This document shows, piece after piece, positions 54,346-62,490 of a stretch of 64,000 nt of DNA. The stretch is taken from NCBI RefSeq assembly GCF_002968015.1, contig NZ_PUIP01000009.1:124001-188000 (forward strand). The letters run 5' to 3'. Each line of letters begins with the position of its first letter. The stretch's first letter is position 1. The stretch is from Massilia phosphatilytica. Lineage in GTDB: Bacteria; Pseudomonadota; Gammaproteobacteria; Burkholderiales; Burkholderiaceae_D. The translations under genes were made by a program, and so were the position numbers. The notes under the pieces are model-generated. The model had not been told where the DNA came from, did not search any database, and saw nothing but the letters and a program-made list of their open reading frames with translations.

Positions 54346-55239
54346 ATGAGCGACGCGCACAACGAACACCAATCCTTCATCCGGACCCCCAAGCAACTGA
54401 TCATCGCAGTGGCTGGTTTTTTCCTGGTCATCGTCATCGGCATCATCCTGCTGGTGATCTTTGCCACCAACAAGCCTCTGGGTGGCGCCGGCTCTGAAAG
54501 CCAGAGTGCGCAAGCCGTCGCGACGCGCGTGCGGCCGGTGGCCGAGGAAGGGTTTGCGTTCAAGGATGTGAATGCGCCCAAGGTCCTGCAATCCGGCCAG
54601 GCCGTGTATAACGCCACCTGTGTCGCCTGCCACGGCTCCGGCGCGGCAGGCGCACCGAAAGTCGGCGACGCCGGTGGCTGGGGGGCACGCATCGCCCAGG
54701 GCTACGACACCCTCGTCCAGCACGCCGTGCACGGCATCCGCGCCATGCCGGCCAAGGGCGGCAATCCCGATCTCGACGATATCGAAGTCGCCCGCGCGGT
54801 GGTCTACATGACCAACCAGTCGGGCGCCAAGTTCAAGGAACCGGAAGCACCGGCGGCAGGCGCACAGGCGCCGGCACAGGCCGCAGCCGCACCGGCAGCC
54901 GCCGCACCCGCCCCGGCCCAGCCGGCCGCCACGCCGGGCACCCCGCCCACCGCTGGCGCGATCGCGACCCCGGCCGTGGCTGGCAACAACGAAGCCGGCA
55001 AGAACCTGTTCAATGCGGCCTGCACGGCCTGCCACACCGCAGGCATCGCCGGCGCACCCAAGGTCGGCGACAAGGCGGCGTGGGCACCGCGCATCGCGCA
55101 AGGCACCAATACGCTGTACGAACATGCCATCAAGGGCTTCCAGGGCAAGGCCGGCGTGATGCCGCCGAAGGGCGGTTCCACGGCGCCCGATGCCGACGTG
55201 AAAGCCGCCGTCGACTACATGGTCGCGGCCGCGAAATAA
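54346..55239 (+). CDS. Diheme membrane-anchored cytochrome c5-like protein
   Basis: This 297-residue protein has an N-terminal transmembrane anchor (about residues 18-42), then two cytochrome c domains with heme motifs CVACH and CTACH. An Ala/Pro-rich linker of about 45 residues separates them. Each domain repeats APKVGD after the heme motif and ends with a Met-containing segment (RAMPAKGG, GVMPPKGG), giving plausible axial Met ligands. It would carry electrons in the periplasm. It looks like a housekeeping respiratory gene marking the edge of the polysaccharide locus. The ATG has TAAGGA, and a sigma-70 promoter lies upstream. Confidence 0.92.
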   Translation: MSDAHNEHQSFIRTPKQLIIAVAGFFLVIVIGIILLVIFATNKPLGGAGSESQSAQAVATRVRPVAEEGFAFKDVNAPKVLQSGQAVYNATCVACHGSGAAGAPKVGDAGGWGARIAQGYDTLVQHAVHGIRAMPAKGGNPDLDDIEVARAVVYMTNQSGAKFKEPEAPAAGAQAPAQAAAAPAAAAPAPAQPAATPGTPPTAGAIATPAVAGNNEAGKNLFNAACTACHTAGIAGAPKVGDKAAWAPRIAQGTNTLYEHAIKGFQGKAGVMPPKGGSTAPDADVKAAVDYMVAAAK

Positions 55240-55248
55240 GCTGAAACA

Positions 55249-55270
55249 CCGTCCTGCGGGACGGTTTTTT
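55249..55270 (+). terminator. Intrinsic terminator of the cytochrome gene
   Basis: CCGTCC-TGCG-GGACGG followed by six T residues, 9 bases after the stop codon. It also overlaps the short leader of the first beta-helix gene. Confidence 0.88.
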
Positions 55271-55293
55271 CATGGATCAGATAAGGAATCGAC

Positions 55294-56451
55294 GTGTCAC
55301 TGTTGTCCCCCCTCGTAACCCGCAAGCGGATGTCCGCCCTTGCCCTGGCAGCGGCACAGCTGGCCGTGGCCGGCAGCGCCGCTGCCGCCACGTTGTCGGT
55401 CGGTCCGGGCAAGACCTACGTCGCCCCGTGCGCCGCCTTTGCCGCCGCCAAGGATGGCGACACCATCGAGATCGTCGGTGACTGGACCTACAGTGGCGAC
55501 ACCTGTGCGATCGCGCGCAGCAACCTGACCATCCGCGGCGTGCAAGGCCGGCCGGTCATCGACGCGGCCGGGCACCATTTCGGCAACAAGGGGACCTGGG
55601 TCGTCACCGGCAACAACATCACGGTCGAAAACGTCGAAATGCTGGGCTCGAAAGTCATGGACGGCAACGGCGCGGCACTGCGCCTGGAGGGCACGAATTT
55701 CACGCTGCGCCAAGCCTTTATCCACGACAACGAAAACGGCATCCTGATGGGTGCGAACCGCAACAGCAACGTCGTGATCGAGCACAGCGAATTCGGCCAC
55801 AACGGCCACGGCGACGGCCAGACGCACAACCTGTACATCGGCAATGCCAAGAGCCTGACCTTCCGCTACAACTATTCGCACGACGCCAACATCGGCCACA
55901 ATCTCAAGTCGCGTGCGATGTTGAACATGATCGCGTACAACCGTTTCTCGAGCACGCCCCCGGGCCGGCCAGGCAGCACGGCGAGCGGCAAGCCGTCGTA
56001 CGAAATCGACTTGCCGAACGCCGGTACCGCCTACCTCATCGGCAACGTGATCGAACAGCCGGCCATCAACGACAATCCGAACATTGTGGCCTATGGCGAA
56101 GAAGGGGCGACGAATCCCGGCCAGGATTTGTATGTCATCAATAACGTCTTCCTGAATGACTTCACCAGTGGGACGTTCCTGTTCATCAGCGGCAAAGTAT
56201 CGACGCCTGCCCTGATCCAGAACAATGTCTTCGCCGGTCCCGGTACCCTGAGCACGCAAGGCAGCGCCGTACAGAAAGACAACCGCCGCATGGACAAGCC
56301 GGGCTTCATCGACCGCGCCGGCCTCACGCTGCGGCCACTGGTCAACGAAGTCGTCCTGAAAGCGGGTCCGGCGGCGGATCCATGGACGAGCGGGGCCGAT
56401 TCGAAGGACGCCGCGTTCAAAGCCCGCGCAAGCGGCACCGGTAGCCGCTGA
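55294..56451 (+). CDS. Secreted right-handed beta-helix protein 1 (no C-terminal modules)
   Basis: This 385-residue protein has a signal peptide ending AGSAAA and a mature start ATLSVGPGKTY shared with the next two proteins. The body carries short strand-turn repeats (NLTIRGVQG, NITVENVEML, FTLRQAFIHDNENGI, EHSEFGHNGHGDGQ, LTFRYNYSHDA), the pattern of parallel beta-helices. Conserved Asp, His and Lys residues cluster in HGDGQTHNLYIG and IGHNLKSRA and may form a glycan site. No lyase signature could be confirmed. It lacks the Cys-rich C-terminal modules of its paralogues. The GTG start has an AAGGA site. Confidence 0.8.
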   Translation: MSLLSPLVTRKRMSALALAAAQLAVAGSAAAATLSVGPGKTYVAPCAAFAAAKDGDTIEIVGDWTYSGDTCAIARSNLTIRGVQGRPVIDAAGHHFGNKGTWVVTGNNITVENVEMLGSKVMDGNGAALRLEGTNFTLRQAFIHDNENGILMGANRNSNVVIEHSEFGHNGHGDGQTHNLYIGNAKSLTFRYNYSHDANIGHNLKSRAMLNMIAYNRFSSTPPGRPGSTASGKPSYEIDLPNAGTAYLIGNVIEQPAINDNPNIVAYGEEGATNPGQDLYVINNVFLNDFTSGTFLFISGKVSTPALIQNNVFAGPGTLSTQGSAVQKDNRRMDKPGFIDRAGLTLRPLVNEVVLKAGPAADPWTSGADSKDAAFKARASGTGSR

Positions 56452-56483
56452 ATCGGGCTATCTGACGTCTGTAGGTCGCACTG

Positions 56484-56523
56484 ACGCTTATACGCAACAT
56501 TTCGCGGCCATAAGCGTTTTTTT
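56484..56523 (+). terminator. Intrinsic terminator of beta-helix gene 1
   Basis: ACGCTTAT pairs with ATAAGCGT across an 18-base loop and is followed by seven T residues. Confidence 0.7.
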
Positions 56524-56782
56524 CTGCTGATTTTCCGCAAAAAAGTGATGTCGGCCGCTTCGTATAGAAACGCTAAGACCTCTTGTAATTTTTTAACTAT
56601 TGGTTTGTTGCGTCCAAAACTCGACGTTTCATAGGGAGAAGAAAAGTTGGGTTGAGGAAACACAAACATCGGTAGACCGAATAAAATGTTCAAGATGTCA
56701 TCAAGATGGAATTTTTGGCATGAACAATGGTGAACAGGGCGGCAATCGTTTTGTTCCACCTCTTTTTACTTGAACAATTCCT

Positions 56783-56828
56783 GTTACATGTCGTTACAAA
56801 GTGCGGATCGGAAACCTCGTATTCTGCA
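56783..56828 (+). promoter_or_regulatory. Conserved control block of beta-helix gene 2
   Basis: Two GTTACA direct repeats start exactly 10 bp apart, then AAACCTCGTATTCTGCA. The same 46-base arrangement, with identical spacing, occurs before beta-helix gene 3. This suggests tandem activator sites on one helix face plus a promoter or RNA leader element. The regulator is unknown. Confidence 0.5.
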
Positions 56829-56877
56829 TCTTGCCCACGGGAATTACTTCCCGTACAGAAACTTCACGAGGAATCAC

Positions 56878-58689
56878 ATGCACACTTTGCGTAACCATTC
56901 ACGCCTGGCTGCCACCGTTCTGATGGCTTTCGCAGGTGTGTCTTCCGCTTCCGCAGCCACCCTGTCGGTCGGCCCTGGCAAGACTTATGCGAAACCTTGC
57001 GCCGCCATCGCCGTGGCCAAGGATGGCGACGTCATCGAAATCACCGGCAACACCACGTACAGCGGCGACGCCTGCAGCATCAGCCGCAACAACCTGACCA
57101 TTCGCGGTGTCAACGGCCGTCCGAAGATCGATGCCGCCGGCAAAAACGCTGCCGAGAAAGGTATCTGGGTCGTCAACGGCAACAACCTGACGGTCGAGAA
57201 CGTCGAGATGTACGGCGCGAAGGTCATGGACGGCAACGGCGCCGCCTTCCGCCTGCAGGGCGCAGGTTTCACGCTGCGTAATTCGTTCATCCACGACAAC
57301 GAGAACGGCATCCTGGCCAACGCCAACCTGAACAGCGACATCCTGATCGAATATTCCGAGTTCGGCCACAACGGCCACGGCGACGGCCAGACGCACAATC
57401 TGTACATCGGCCACGTGAAGAGCCTCACGTTCCGCTACAGCTACTCGCACGATGCGAACGTCGGCCATAACCTGAAATCGCGCGCGGACACCAACATGAT
57501 CGCGTACAACCGCTTCTCGAGCACGCCGCCGGGCGAAACGGGCAGCACTGCTTACGGCCAGCCGTCGTACGAGATCGACCTGCCGAATGCCGGTACGTCT
57601 TACATCATCGGCAATATCATCGAACAGCCGGCGCTCAACCAGAACCCGGCCATGGTGGCCTATGGCGAAGAAGGCGCCACCAACGCCGGCAGCGACCTGT
57701 ACGTCATCAACAACACGTTCCTGAACGACTTCGGCGACGGCACGTTCCTGTTCGTCAGCGGCAAAGTGCCGACGCCAGCCGTCATCCAGAACAATATCTT
57801 CGCGGGCATCGGTACCCTGTCGACCCAGAGCTCCTCGGTGCTGAAGACCAACTATCGTTCGGTCTCGCCGAGTTTCGCCGACCGCAGCAAGTACGACCTG
57901 CATCCGACCCTCAGCACGCTGGTCATCGACGCCGGTTCGGATCCGGGCACGTCCGCGAAAGGCGTGTCGCTCGCGCCGGTCGCCCAATACAAGCATGTGG
58001 CTGCCGGCGAAGCACGTCCGGTGAGCGGCAAGCTCGACATTGGTGCTTATGAGGCGAAAGACACGGCCATGAGCGCGACCTGGACCACGTGCGCGAACGA
58101 AAACGGCACGTGCTCGTTCAGCGGCACGCGCGAGGTCCGCTTCGGCGCCAACGGCGTGTACTCGTCGGTCGTGGCAACCGGTTCGACCCCGTGCACGCTG
58201 GCCGCGTTCGGCGATCCGATCAAGGGCGTCGTCAAGACCTGCAGCTATTCTAGCAACACCCTGGCCGCGCCGACAGCCACCCCTGCATGGATCCTGTGCA
58301 CTGGAGAAAGCAGCACGTGCACGTTCTCCGGTACGCGCCAGGTACGCTACGGTGCCAACGGCTCCTTCGTGACCAAGACGTTCACCGGTGCGGCACCTTG
58401 CACGAACGCCGCATTCGGCGATCCGGCCCCTGGCGTGCCGAAGTACTGCAGCTATGCCAGCACGACTGTGACGACTGTCAGCACGACGTCGTCCGCCGCG
58501 GCTGATCCGGGCTGGACGGTCTGCGCTGGCGAAGGCAAGGTTTGCTCGTTCTCGGGCACCCGCCAGGTGCGTTACGGTGCCAACGGCGTGTATGCGACCA
58601 AGACTGCGACCGGCTCCATCGCCTGCACCAATGCTGTCTTTGGCGATCCGATTTCCAATGTCGTGAAGTCGTGCAGCTATAAACAGTAA
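56878..58689 (+). CDS. Secreted beta-helix protein 2 with three C-terminal Cys modules
   Basis: This 603-residue protein has a signal peptide (MHTLRNHSRLAATVLMAFAG, cleavage near SASA) and a beta-helix domain of about 375 residues nearly parallel to paralogue 1 in sequence. Three repeats of about 60 residues follow, each with W-x3-C, CSFSGTRxVR(F/Y)GANG, an (A/P)CT pair, AFGDP or VFGDP, and a final C-S-Y. Each module has four Cys, suggesting two disulfides. Similar modules are known at the ends of secreted carbohydrate-active proteins, so glycan binding is likely but not shown. The ATG with GAGGA is preferred over a longer frame. It has its own conserved control block and terminator. Confidence 0.85.
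   Translation: MHTLRNHSRLAATVLMAFAGVSSASAATLSVGPGKTYAKPCAAIAVAKDGDVIEITGNTTYSGDACSISRNNLTIRGVNGRPKIDAAGKNAAEKGIWVVNGNNLTVENVEMYGAKVMDGNGAAFRLQGAGFTLRNSFIHDNENGILANANLNSDILIEYSEFGHNGHGDGQTHNLYIGHVKSLTFRYSYSHDANVGHNLKSRADTNMIAYNRFSSTPPGETGSTAYGQPSYEIDLPNAGTSYIIGNIIEQPALNQNPAMVAYGEEGATNAGSDLYVINNTFLNDFGDGTFLFVSGKVPTPAVIQNNIFAGIGTLSTQSSSVLKTNYRSVSPSFADRSKYDLHPTLSTLVIDAGSDPGTSAKGVSLAPVAQYKHVAAGEARPVSGKLDIGAYEAKDTAMSATWTTCANENGTCSFSGTREVRFGANGVYSSVVATGSTPCTLAAFGDPIKGVVKTCSYSSNTLAAPTATPAWILCTGESSTCTFSGTRQVRYGANGSFVTKTFTGAAPCTNAAFGDPAPGVPKYCSYASTTVTTVSTTSSAAADPGWTVCAGEGKVCSFSGTRQVRYGANGVYATKTATGSIACTNAVFGDPISNVVKSCSYKQ
58075..58686 (+). repeat. Three tandem Cys-rich C-terminal modules of beta-helix protein 2
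   Basis: Modules start near 58075, 58283 and 58507 and are joined by Ala/Thr/Ser-rich linkers. Each carries four cysteines and the GTRxVRxGANG and FGDP motifs. The third module lacks an extended linker and ends the protein at SCSYKQ. Confidence 0.85.
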
Positions 58690-58694
58690 TCGCT

Positions 58695-58712
58695 GTCGGG
58701 CGTCTTCCCGAC
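58695..58712 (+). terminator. First hairpin after beta-helix gene 2
   Basis: GTCGGG-CGTCTT-CCCGAC lies just before the main terminator and may stabilise the mRNA end. Confidence 0.4.
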
Positions 58713-58718
58713 CGAGTA

Positions 58719-58748
58719 AAAACGCGGCCTCGTGCCGCGTTTTTTTTT
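58719..58748 (+). terminator. Intrinsic terminator of beta-helix gene 2
   Basis: ACGCGGC-CTCGT-GCCGCGT followed by nine T residues. Confidence 0.92.
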
Positions 58749-59253
58749 GGCTGTGTGCGCGTTAGTGATGTGAACTGAATCCCCGCTGCTTTATGCTTGC
58801 CGAATAAGCATGTTTGTGGCGCCAAAGTCGCATTAACTGTCCGGAATTACTCCACAAACAACGTTTTGTCAGAAAATAGTTTCCAGGCCTGAACTTTTTC
58901 TGTACATTCCTCGTACATGTTGATCATCAGCACAAATTTTTCTCAAAAAAAGTGCGGCGTGAACGCAACAGCGGCTTGATTTCGAAAATTTTTTTTCGAG
59001 GTCATTTCGACAACGAGTGCCAGCTCGCCCCTTACCGGACAGATATGCATGTTGTCATTCTAGCTCTGGCGGTAAATTTTCCATCGGAAATTAGATTCCA
59101 TAGGGAAAAACCTTAAAAAGGGGTTCCCCATCCCCACTTTTCTTATGTGGCTGGCTAGAAAAAACGATCACGACATGTTCTTTTGCTCTACTAAATAAGG
59201 CTAAAAGGAACATCAATTACCCTCTTCTCAGGGTTGTTGTTCAGTTATTTCCG

Positions 59254-59299
59254 GTTACAACTCGTTACAAACCGTCGATCTCAAACCTCGTATTCTGCA
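59254..59299 (+). promoter_or_regulatory. Conserved control block of beta-helix gene 3
   Basis: GTTACA repeats 10 bp apart followed by AAACCTCGTATTCTGCA, the same length and order as at 56783. It ends 56 bases before the ATG, compared with 50 in the paralogue. Confidence 0.5.
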
Positions 59300-59354
59300 A
59301 CTTTCCAGCAGGAACAACTGCTGACAGGCAATCTGCTCACGAGGATAAATCGAC

Positions 59355-61007
59355 ATGCAACAATTGCGTCAAACCGCATCGCGCACCACCCAATTCTCCG
59401 CTTCGCACCTGGCTGCTGCCGTCCTGATGGCGTTCGCAGGTGTGGCCACTGCATCCGCAGCCACGCTGTCGGTTGGCCCGGGCAAAACGTATGCAGCACC
59501 GTGCGCCGCGATCGCCGCCGCCAAGGATGGCGACGTCATCGAAGTCACCGGCAACAGCACCTACAGTGGCGATGTCTGCTACATCATGCGCAACAACCTG
59601 ACGATCCGCGGTGTCAACGGTCGTCCGAAAATCGACGCTGCCGGCAAGAGCGCAGGCGGCAAGGGTATCTGGGTCGTCGACGGCAACAACCTGACCGTGG
59701 ACAACGTCGAGATGTACGGCGCCAAAGTGGCGGATGCAAACGGTGCCGCTTTCCGTCTGGAAGCCGCCGGCTTCACGCTGCGTAACTCGTTCATCCACGA
59801 CAACCAGAACGGTATCCTGGCCAACGCCAACGCGAACAGCGACGTCCTGATCGAGTACACCGAGTTCGGCCACAACGGCGCCGGCGACGGCCAGTCGCAC
59901 AACCTGTACATCGGCCACGTGCGCAGCCTGACGTTCCGCTATAACTTCTCGCACGATGCCAACATCGGCCACAACCTGAAATCGCGCGCCGACACCAACA
60001 TGATCGCGTACAACCGCTTCTCGAGCCTGAACGCGGGCGAGACGGGCAGCACCGCCGCCGGCAGGCCGTCGTACGAAATCGACCTGCCGAACGCCGGTAC
60101 GTCTTACATCATCGGCAACGTCATCCAGCAACCGGCATCGAACTCGAACCCGGCCATGGTGGCTTACGGTGAAGAAGGTGCGGTCAACGTCGGCAGCGAC
60201 CTGTACGTCGTCAACAACACCTTCCTGAACGACTACGCCAGCGGCGGTACGTTCCTGTTCGTCAGCGGCAAGGTGCCGACGCCGGCCCTCGTCCAGAACA
60301 ATATCTTCGGCGGCATCGGTACGTTCAGCACCCAGACGTCGACGATCGACAAGACGAACTACCGTTCGGCCTCGCCGAGCTTCGTGAACCGCGCCGCCTA
60401 TGACCTGCATCCGGTCGGCAGCGCGATGGTGATCGACGCCGGTTCGGATCCGGGCGTGTCGGCCAAGGGCGTGTCGCTCAAGCCTGTGGCGCAGTACAAG
60501 GCCGTCGCCAATGGCGAGGCGCGTCCGGTGGTCGGCCAGTTCGACATCGGCGCGTACGAAGCGACCACCGCGCCGACGACGTCGACGACGAGCTGGACGG
60601 CTTGCGCCACCGAAGGCGGGACCTGCTCGTTCAGCGGCACCCGTGAAGTCCGCTTCGGCGCGAACGGTGCCTACACGTCGAAAACCGTGACCGGCTCGAC
60701 TCCGTGCACGACCGCCGCGTTCGGCGACCCGATCACGGGCGTCGTGAAGAGCTGCAGCTATGCCAACACGACGACCGCGACGGCTGCGCCGGCACCGGCG
60801 CCGACCACCAGCACGGCGACCTTCACGTTCTGCGCCAAGGAAAACGCCACCTGCTCGTTCAGCGGCACGCGTGAAGTCCGCTACGGCACCAGCACGATCT
60901 ACACTTCGAAGGTCGTGACCGGTCCGGTGGCCTGCACCAACGCCGTGTTCGGCGATCCGGTCGTCGGCCAGGTGAAGTCCTGCTCGTACTCGAGCGTGAC
61001 GAAGTAA
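59355..61007 (+). CDS. Secreted beta-helix protein 3 with two C-terminal Cys modules
   Basis: This 550-residue paralogue has a signal peptide (cleavage near TASA before ATLSVGPGKTY), a beta-helix domain closely matching protein 2 (NLTIRGVNGRPKIDAAGK, LTFRYNFSHDANIGHNLKSR), and two rather than three C-terminal modules of four cysteines each. Between modules is an Ala/Pro/Thr linker. It is probably an extracellular glycan-associated protein. The domain order, leader and terminator mirror paralogue 2, pointing to recent duplication with gain or loss of one module. The ATG has an ACGAGGA site. Confidence 0.85.
   Translation: MQQLRQTASRTTQFSASHLAAAVLMAFAGVATASAATLSVGPGKTYAAPCAAIAAAKDGDVIEVTGNSTYSGDVCYIMRNNLTIRGVNGRPKIDAAGKSAGGKGIWVVDGNNLTVDNVEMYGAKVADANGAAFRLEAAGFTLRNSFIHDNQNGILANANANSDVLIEYTEFGHNGAGDGQSHNLYIGHVRSLTFRYNFSHDANIGHNLKSRADTNMIAYNRFSSLNAGETGSTAAGRPSYEIDLPNAGTSYIIGNVIQQPASNSNPAMVAYGEEGAVNVGSDLYVVNNTFLNDYASGGTFLFVSGKVPTPALVQNNIFGGIGTFSTQTSTIDKTNYRSASPSFVNRAAYDLHPVGSAMVIDAGSDPGVSAKGVSLKPVAQYKAVANGEARPVVGQFDIGAYEATTAPTTSTTSWTACATEGGTCSFSGTREVRFGANGAYTSKTVTGSTPCTTAAFGDPITGVVKSCSYANTTTATAAPAPAPTTSTATFTFCAKENATCSFSGTREVRYGTSTIYTSKVVTGPVACTNAVFGDPVVGQVKSCSYSSVTK
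60591..61001 (+). repeat. Two tandem Cys-rich C-terminal modules of beta-helix protein 3
   Basis: The first module starts near 60591 and the second near 60819. Both keep CSFSGTREVR and FGDP, and the second has Phe in place of the conserved Trp before the first cysteine. Confidence 0.82.
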
Positions 61008-61024
61008 TCGCCCATCGCATCATG

Positions 61025-61053
61025 AAAAAAGGCCGCGTTCAGCGGCCTTTTTT
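61025..61053. terminator. Bidirectional terminator between beta-helix gene 3 and the GtrA gene
   Basis: AAAAAAGGCCGC-GTTCA-GCGGCCTTTTTT is symmetric, so it can serve both convergent genes. It touches the stop codon of the minus-strand gene. Confidence 0.92.
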
Positions 61054-61448
61054 CATTGCGTCACGCGCCGTTCGGCGAACACTGCGCGCTTGGAGATCAC
61101 GAAGTTGAACATCAGCGCCACCGCCGACCCGGCCACGACGCCGAGGAACAGGTTCAGCGTGCTGTGGTCGGTGAACCAGAGCCACGCCTGGTAGACGGCC
61201 ACGTTGATGAAACCGCCCACGCCGGTAAACGCGAGATACTGCAGCCACTCGCGCACGGAGCCGGCGTCCTGCTTCACGAACGTGAAGTGGCGGTTGGCCT
61301 TCCACGTGACCGTGGCGGCCACGAGGAACGACACGATGCGTCCGCTCGTGGGGCCGAGGCCCAGGCCCTTGACGACGGCATACAGGACGCCGAAATCGGT
61401 CACGAAACCGAGGGCGCCGACGAGGCAGAAACGGAAGAACTGCTTCAA
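61053..61448 (-). CDS. GtrA-family membrane protein
   Basis: This 131-residue protein has four hydrophobic helices and the GtrA pattern: FFRFCLVGALGFVTDFGVLY at the start, VTWKANRHFTF in the middle and FNFVISKRAVF at the end. GtrA proteins help flip or present undecaprenyl-phosphate-linked sugars and usually pair with a GT2 enzyme like the one encoded just upstream. The start is most likely a TTG overlapping the upstream stop (TTGA), which fits the conserved length. The gene is the last of its operon and ends at the bidirectional terminator. Confidence 0.85.
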   Translation of the reverse strand: MKQFFRFCLVGALGFVTDFGVLYAVVKGLGLGPTSGRIVSFLVAATVTWKANRHFTFVKQDAGSVREWLQYLAFTGVGGFINVAVYQAWLWFTDHSTLNLFLGVVAGSAVALMFNFVISKRAVFAERRVTQ

Positions 61449-62443
61449 GCCTTTTTCTCGCGCGTGGCCCCGACCGACGGCACGGTCAGGTAGGCCAGGC
61501 GCTTCATCTCGCGCCGGCCATGGGTAACGGTATCGAGCACGAGGCCGCAAGTGAGTGCCAGGAAGGCCAGCAGCATCACGCTGGCAGCCAGCACGGCGGT
61601 CGGCAGGCGCGGCACCAGGCCCGTCTCCAGGTAAGTGACGAGCACGGGGACCGACAGGCCCAACGCTACAAGCGCCAGCAGTGCGAACAGGATCGTGAAG
61701 AACAACAGCGGCCGCTCGTTCTTGAACAGCTTCGTGATCATGAGCAGGATGCGGAAACCGTCGCGGTACGTGGACAGCTTGCTGGTGGATCCTTCCAGGC
61801 GCGCGCCGTACGGCGTGTCCAGTTCGCCGATCGGCATGCGCAGCTGCAGCGCGTGCACGGTCAGCTCGGTCTCGGTCTCGAAGCCGTTCGACAGCGCCGG
61901 GAACGATTTCACGTAGCGCCGCGAAAACACGCGGTAGCCCGAGAGGATGTCGGTGAAGCGGTTGCCGAACAGGTGCGCGACGAAGCCCGTGAACAGGGCA
62001 TTGCCGAAGCGGTGGCCGGCGCGGTAGGCGGCTTCCTCGGAATCGACGCGGCAGCCCACGACCATGTCCAGGTTGTCCTCGACAAGCTTGGCGATCAGCG
62101 CCGGGGCGCTCGCGGCATCGTAGGTGATGTCGCCGTCGCACATCAGGTAGATGTCGGCATCGATGTCGGCGAACATCCGGCGCACCACGTTGCCCTTGCC
62201 CTGCAGGGTCTCGGTACGCACGATGGCGCCGGCCGCGGCGGCCACCTCGGACGTGCGGTCCTTCGAGTTATTGTCGTAGACGTAGATGCGCGCCTGCGGC
62301 AGCTCGCGCCGGAAGCCTTCGACGACGGCGCCGATGGCAGCCTCCTCGTTATAGCACGGCAGGATCACCGCAATGTCGAGGCCGGCATAGGCGGCACGGG
62401 CCGCTTCGATCGGCAATACGTTGGTTTTCAGGGTGGAAGGCAT
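61445..62443 (-). CDS. GT2-family polyprenyl-phosphate sugar transferase (DPM/GtrB-like)
   Basis: This 332-residue protein has a cytoplasmic GT-A domain: IAVILPCYNEEAAIGAVV, IYVYDNNSKDRTSEVA, and IYLMCDGDITYDAA with the catalytic CDGD. Two C-terminal transmembrane helices (about 235-255 and 270-290) match the GtrB/dolichol-phosphate-mannose-synthase layout. It would make undecaprenyl-phosphate-sugar, which GtrA then helps flip. The downstream GT39-like enzyme is a likely user of that donor, so the three genes may form one membrane glycosylation unit. Confidence 0.88.
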   Translation of the reverse strand: MPSTLKTNVLPIEAARAAYAGLDIAVILPCYNEEAAIGAVVEGFRRELPQARIYVYDNNSKDRTSEVAAAAGAIVRTETLQGKGNVVRRMFADIDADIYLMCDGDITYDAASAPALIAKLVEDNLDMVVGCRVDSEEAAYRAGHRFGNALFTGFVAHLFGNRFTDILSGYRVFSRRYVKSFPALSNGFETETELTVHALQLRMPIGELDTPYGARLEGSTSKLSTYRDGFRILLMITKLFKNERPLLFFTILFALLALVALGLSVPVLVTYLETGLVPRLPTAVLAASVMLLAFLALTCGLVLDTVTHGRREMKRLAYLTVPSVGATREKKA

Positions 62444-62490
62444 GCTGCGTCCTCGCTGCTGGTGCTGTTACTGTGACGGGTGAACGGTGA

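Larger units (their letters stand above)
56452..56877. other. Intergenic region between beta-helix genes 1 and 2
   Basis: It holds a terminator at its start and a CATAGGGA word about 245 bases before the next ATG. A 46-base block (56783-56828) is shared with the third paralogue's leader. A TGGCATG sequence near 56714 lacks the GC of a -12 box. No gene is seen. Confidence 0.6.
58690..59354. other. Long AT-rich intergenic region before beta-helix gene 3
   Basis: This 665-base region has no supported gene. It starts with two hairpins (58695-58712 and the terminator at 58719-58748). It holds a palindrome-like TCGAAAATTTTTTTTCGA near 58980, a CATAGGGA word about 255 bases before the ATG, and the 46-base conserved block at 59254-59299. 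A weak sigma-54-like word at 58817 is discussed among rejected items. An unrecognised small RNA or long leader cannot be excluded. Confidence 0.55.

Noticed and set aside
58817..58832. TGGCGCC-N4-TCGCA followed by a TGTCCGGAATTACTCCACA word resembling the enhancer element
   Set aside because: Promoter match is moderate, it lies over 500 bp before the next gene, and the element is downstream of the promoter with two extra bases.
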